Both the position numbers and the translations under genes were made by a program. A stretch of 64,000 nucleotides of DNA. It comes from Longimycelium tulufanense (GTDB taxonomy: Bacteria; Actinomycetota; Actinomycetes; Mycobacteriales; Pseudonocardiaceae). The stretch lies in contig NZ_BMMK01000015.1 in NCBI RefSeq assembly GCF_014645795.1, positions 1 through 64,000 on the forward strand, in the 5' to 3' direction. Shown one piece after another: positions 62,338 to 64,000 of this stretch; position 1 is the stretch's first letter, and the number at the start of each line of letters is the position of its first letter. Below the pieces are notes generated by a model. That model had not been told where the DNA came from. It did no database searches and worked only from the letters and a program-made list of their open reading frames with translations.

Positions 62338-64000
62338 TGACCGAGGCCACACAAGACTCGAGCAGCGAGTTAGCCATTCCGGAACGGCTGCGACGTCACG
62401 CACGGGAACTACCTGACAAGAAAGCCCTCATCTACGCCGACGGGGAGCGCGGAGGACGTGTGGTGTACAGCCACCGCACCTATCGCGAGATCGACCATGA
62501 GTCGGACGCCTACGCCGCGGGGTTTTCCGACCTCGGCATAGGTCAGGGCACGAAGACCATCCTCATGCTTCGCCCGGCCCCCGAACTGTTCGCGGTTGTT
62601 TTCGGGCTACTGAAGATCGGTGCCGTCCCGGTGATGGTTGATCCGGGCATGGGTGTCCGTCGGATGCTGCACTGCTACCGGACCGTCGGGGCCGAAGCAT
62701 TCATCGGGATTCCCGAGGCACACGCGGTCCGCGTCCTCAACCGGACCACGTTCTCCTCGGTCAAGGTGAACGTGACCGCGGGATCGCGGTGGTTCTGGAA
62801 CGGTCCGAGCCTTCGCGACCTGGCGGCCCGACGGTGCACACCGCCCTACACCGCGATGGTTCCGGATGACCTACTCGCGATCAACTTCACCACCGGCTCC
62901 ACCGGTGCGCCGAAGGGGGTGGAATACACCCACGGCATGCTCGACGCGATGCTTCGGCAGATCATCGATACACACGGACACGGAAGCGATCACGTCTCGC
63001 TGGTGACACTCCCGCTGTTCGGGATCTTCGATCTGCTCCTCGGCGCCACCGCGGTCCTTCCCCCGGTGAACCCCACCAAGGTCGCCAAGGCGGACCCGCA
63101 GGTGCTCGTGGAGGCGATCAACCGCTTCGGGGTCAGCACGATGTTCGCCTCGCCCGCGCTGCTCGCCCGACTCAGCAGTCACACGCGTGACAACGGGCTT
63201 CAGCTCTCCAACCTGCGTTGCGTGGTGTCCGGTGGAGCACCGGTGGACGACGCGATCGTGGCCTCGATGCTCGAGACGTTGGGACCACCCGTCAACAACA
63301 GGTTCTTCGCCACCTACGGGGCAACTGAGGCATTGCCGATCGCAGCCATCGACGCCGCGGAGATCGTGGCCGGGACGCGGGTGAAAACACACGAGGGCAG
63401 TGGGACGTGTGTTGGTCGACCCGTCACGGGCGTGGAGGCCACGGTTGTCCGGGTCACCGAGGATCCGCTACCCGAGTGGTCGGACGGCTTGGTCGTCGAC
63501 CGCGGAGAGGTGGGGGAGATCACCCTCTCCGGTTCCTCGGTGAGCCGCCGGTACCACGCTCCGCTGCATGCGAACGCCTTCGCCAAGATCCGACAGGGAG
63601 ACCGGGTCTGGCATCGCACCGGCGACCTCGGTTGGATCGACGAAGACAACCGCATCTGGTTCTGCGGGCGGAAAAGCGAACGAGTATATACCGTTTCTGG
63701 GCCACTGGATACGGCTCGCTGTGAAGGCATCCTCAATGCGCACCCCGATGTGCACCGGACCGCGCTCGTCGGGATTGGTGAGCGACAACGCCAAACCCCG
63801 GTGATCTGTGTGGAGCTTCGCCCGGAGCTGTCGGACGACGAACAGCGCCGGGTCCGGCGTGAGCTGCGTGCGATCGCGCAACGCCATGCCATGACGAGTG
63901 GGATCGACCACTTCCTGTTCCCGCCGAAGTTCCCGGTCGACATCCGGCACAATGCGAAGATCAACCGACGTGCGCTGGCTTCGTGGGCGGAGCGCCAGAT
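62337..64000 (+). CDS. OleC-like beta-lactone synthetase / acyl-adenylating enzyme (cut by window end)
   Basis: Adenylate-forming enzyme; the stop lies beyond 64000. ATG at 62337 shares a base with the previous stop. 554 residues are visible, near full size. The ATP loop is FTTGSTGAPKG (184-194), with GATEALP and HRTGDLGWIDEDNR later. The C-terminus carries KFPVDIRHNAKINRRAL, a strong mark of OleC. OleC turns beta-hydroxy acids into beta-lactones; a reductase (OleD/NltD/LstD-like) should lie next to the right. Confidence 0.9.
   Translation, partial: MTEATQDSSSELAIPERLRRHARELPDKKALIYADGERGGRVVYSHRTYREIDHESDAYAAGFSDLGIGQGTKTILMLRPAPELFAVVFGLLKIGAVPVMVDPGMGVRRMLHCYRTVGAEAFIGIPEAHAVRVLNRTTFSSVKVNVTAGSRWFWNGPSLRDLAARRCTPPYTAMVPDDLLAINFTTGSTGAPKGVEYTHGMLDAMLRQIIDTHGHGSDHVSLVTLPLFGIFDLLLGATAVLPPVNPTKVAKADPQVLVEAINRFGVSTMFASPALLARLSSHTRDNGLQLSNLRCVVSGGAPVDDAIVASMLETLGPPVNNRFFATYGATEALPIAAIDAAEIVAGTRVKTHEGSGTCVGRPVTGVEATVVRVTEDPLPEWSDGLVVDRGEVGEITLSGSSVSRRYHAPLHANAFAKIRQGDRVWHRTGDLGWIDEDNRIWFCGRKSERVYTVSGPLDTARCEGILNAHPDVHRTALVGIGERQRQTPVICVELRPELSDDEQRRVRRELRAIAQRHAMTSGIDHFLFPPKFPVDIRHNAKINRRALASWAERQ

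Overview
The window is high-GC actinomycete chromosome. The genes use C or G at most third codon positions and many start with GTG. They include MurT/GatD, a GTGA-coupled nrdAB under a cobalamin riboswitch, an XRE/TPR regulator of the kind common in Streptomyces and Pseudonocardiaceae, a class III lanthipeptide synthetase and secreted proteases. A filamentous actinomycete, perhaps Pseudonocardiales, fits best, but the window alone does not fix the genus. I saw no tRNA, rRNA, CRISPR array, prophage or intact insertion sequence.

Layout. 0.7-6 kb: an orphan MetN-like ABC ATPase convergent with the helicase HrpA. 6-13 kb: a tiny protein with an IF-2 N-terminal-like fold, a class IV aminotransferase-like protein, pyruvate phosphate dikinase behind a structured leader, then an overlapping alpha/beta hydrolase and cytochrome P450 pair. 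13-18.4 kb: methyltransferase, nrdB, nrdA, the riboswitch and an MgtC/SapB membrane protein. 19.7-21 kb: an MFS exporter between two gene-poor stretches of about 1.3 kb. 22.3-29.6 kb: a tightly coupled exopolysaccharide operon (Wzz-like, Wzy-like, three GT2 glycosyltransferases, Wzx-like flippase, GNAT acetyltransferase). 30-35 kb: two regulators, a conserved small protein and a secreted protein with three cysteine/tryptophan repeats. 34.9-37.8 kb: 5-formyl-THF cyclo-ligase family protein divergent from murT-gatD.

38-44.3 kb is the most unusual region. A class III lanthipeptide synthetase (LanKC) sits beside a NarL-type regulator with a degenerate receiver, a proline-rich reading frame, and a prolyl-oligopeptidase homologue whose catalytic serine is replaced by alanine (A530). 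No standard precursor peptide is visible. 44.6-50 kb holds two coupled mini-ORFs, a membrane protein, an oxidoreductase-like gene with its TPR regulator, and a divergent glycosyltransferase-like gene. The divergent promoter carries three heptamer repeats at an exact 11-bp period. 50-60 kb holds an MFS transporter, a regulator divergent from two secreted peptidases, YigZ, a conserved hypothetical, and a divergent GH4 glycosidase / PfkB kinase pair.

60.4-64 kb, cut by the window end, starts a KASIII-KASIII-OleC operon under a TetR regulator. The first ketosynthase has the full Cys/His/Asn set and the second lacks His and Asn. This arrangement matches the heterodimeric OleA plus beta-lactone synthetase systems known from lipstatin and nocardiolactone biosynthesis, so a long-chain beta-lactone or olefin is the likely product.
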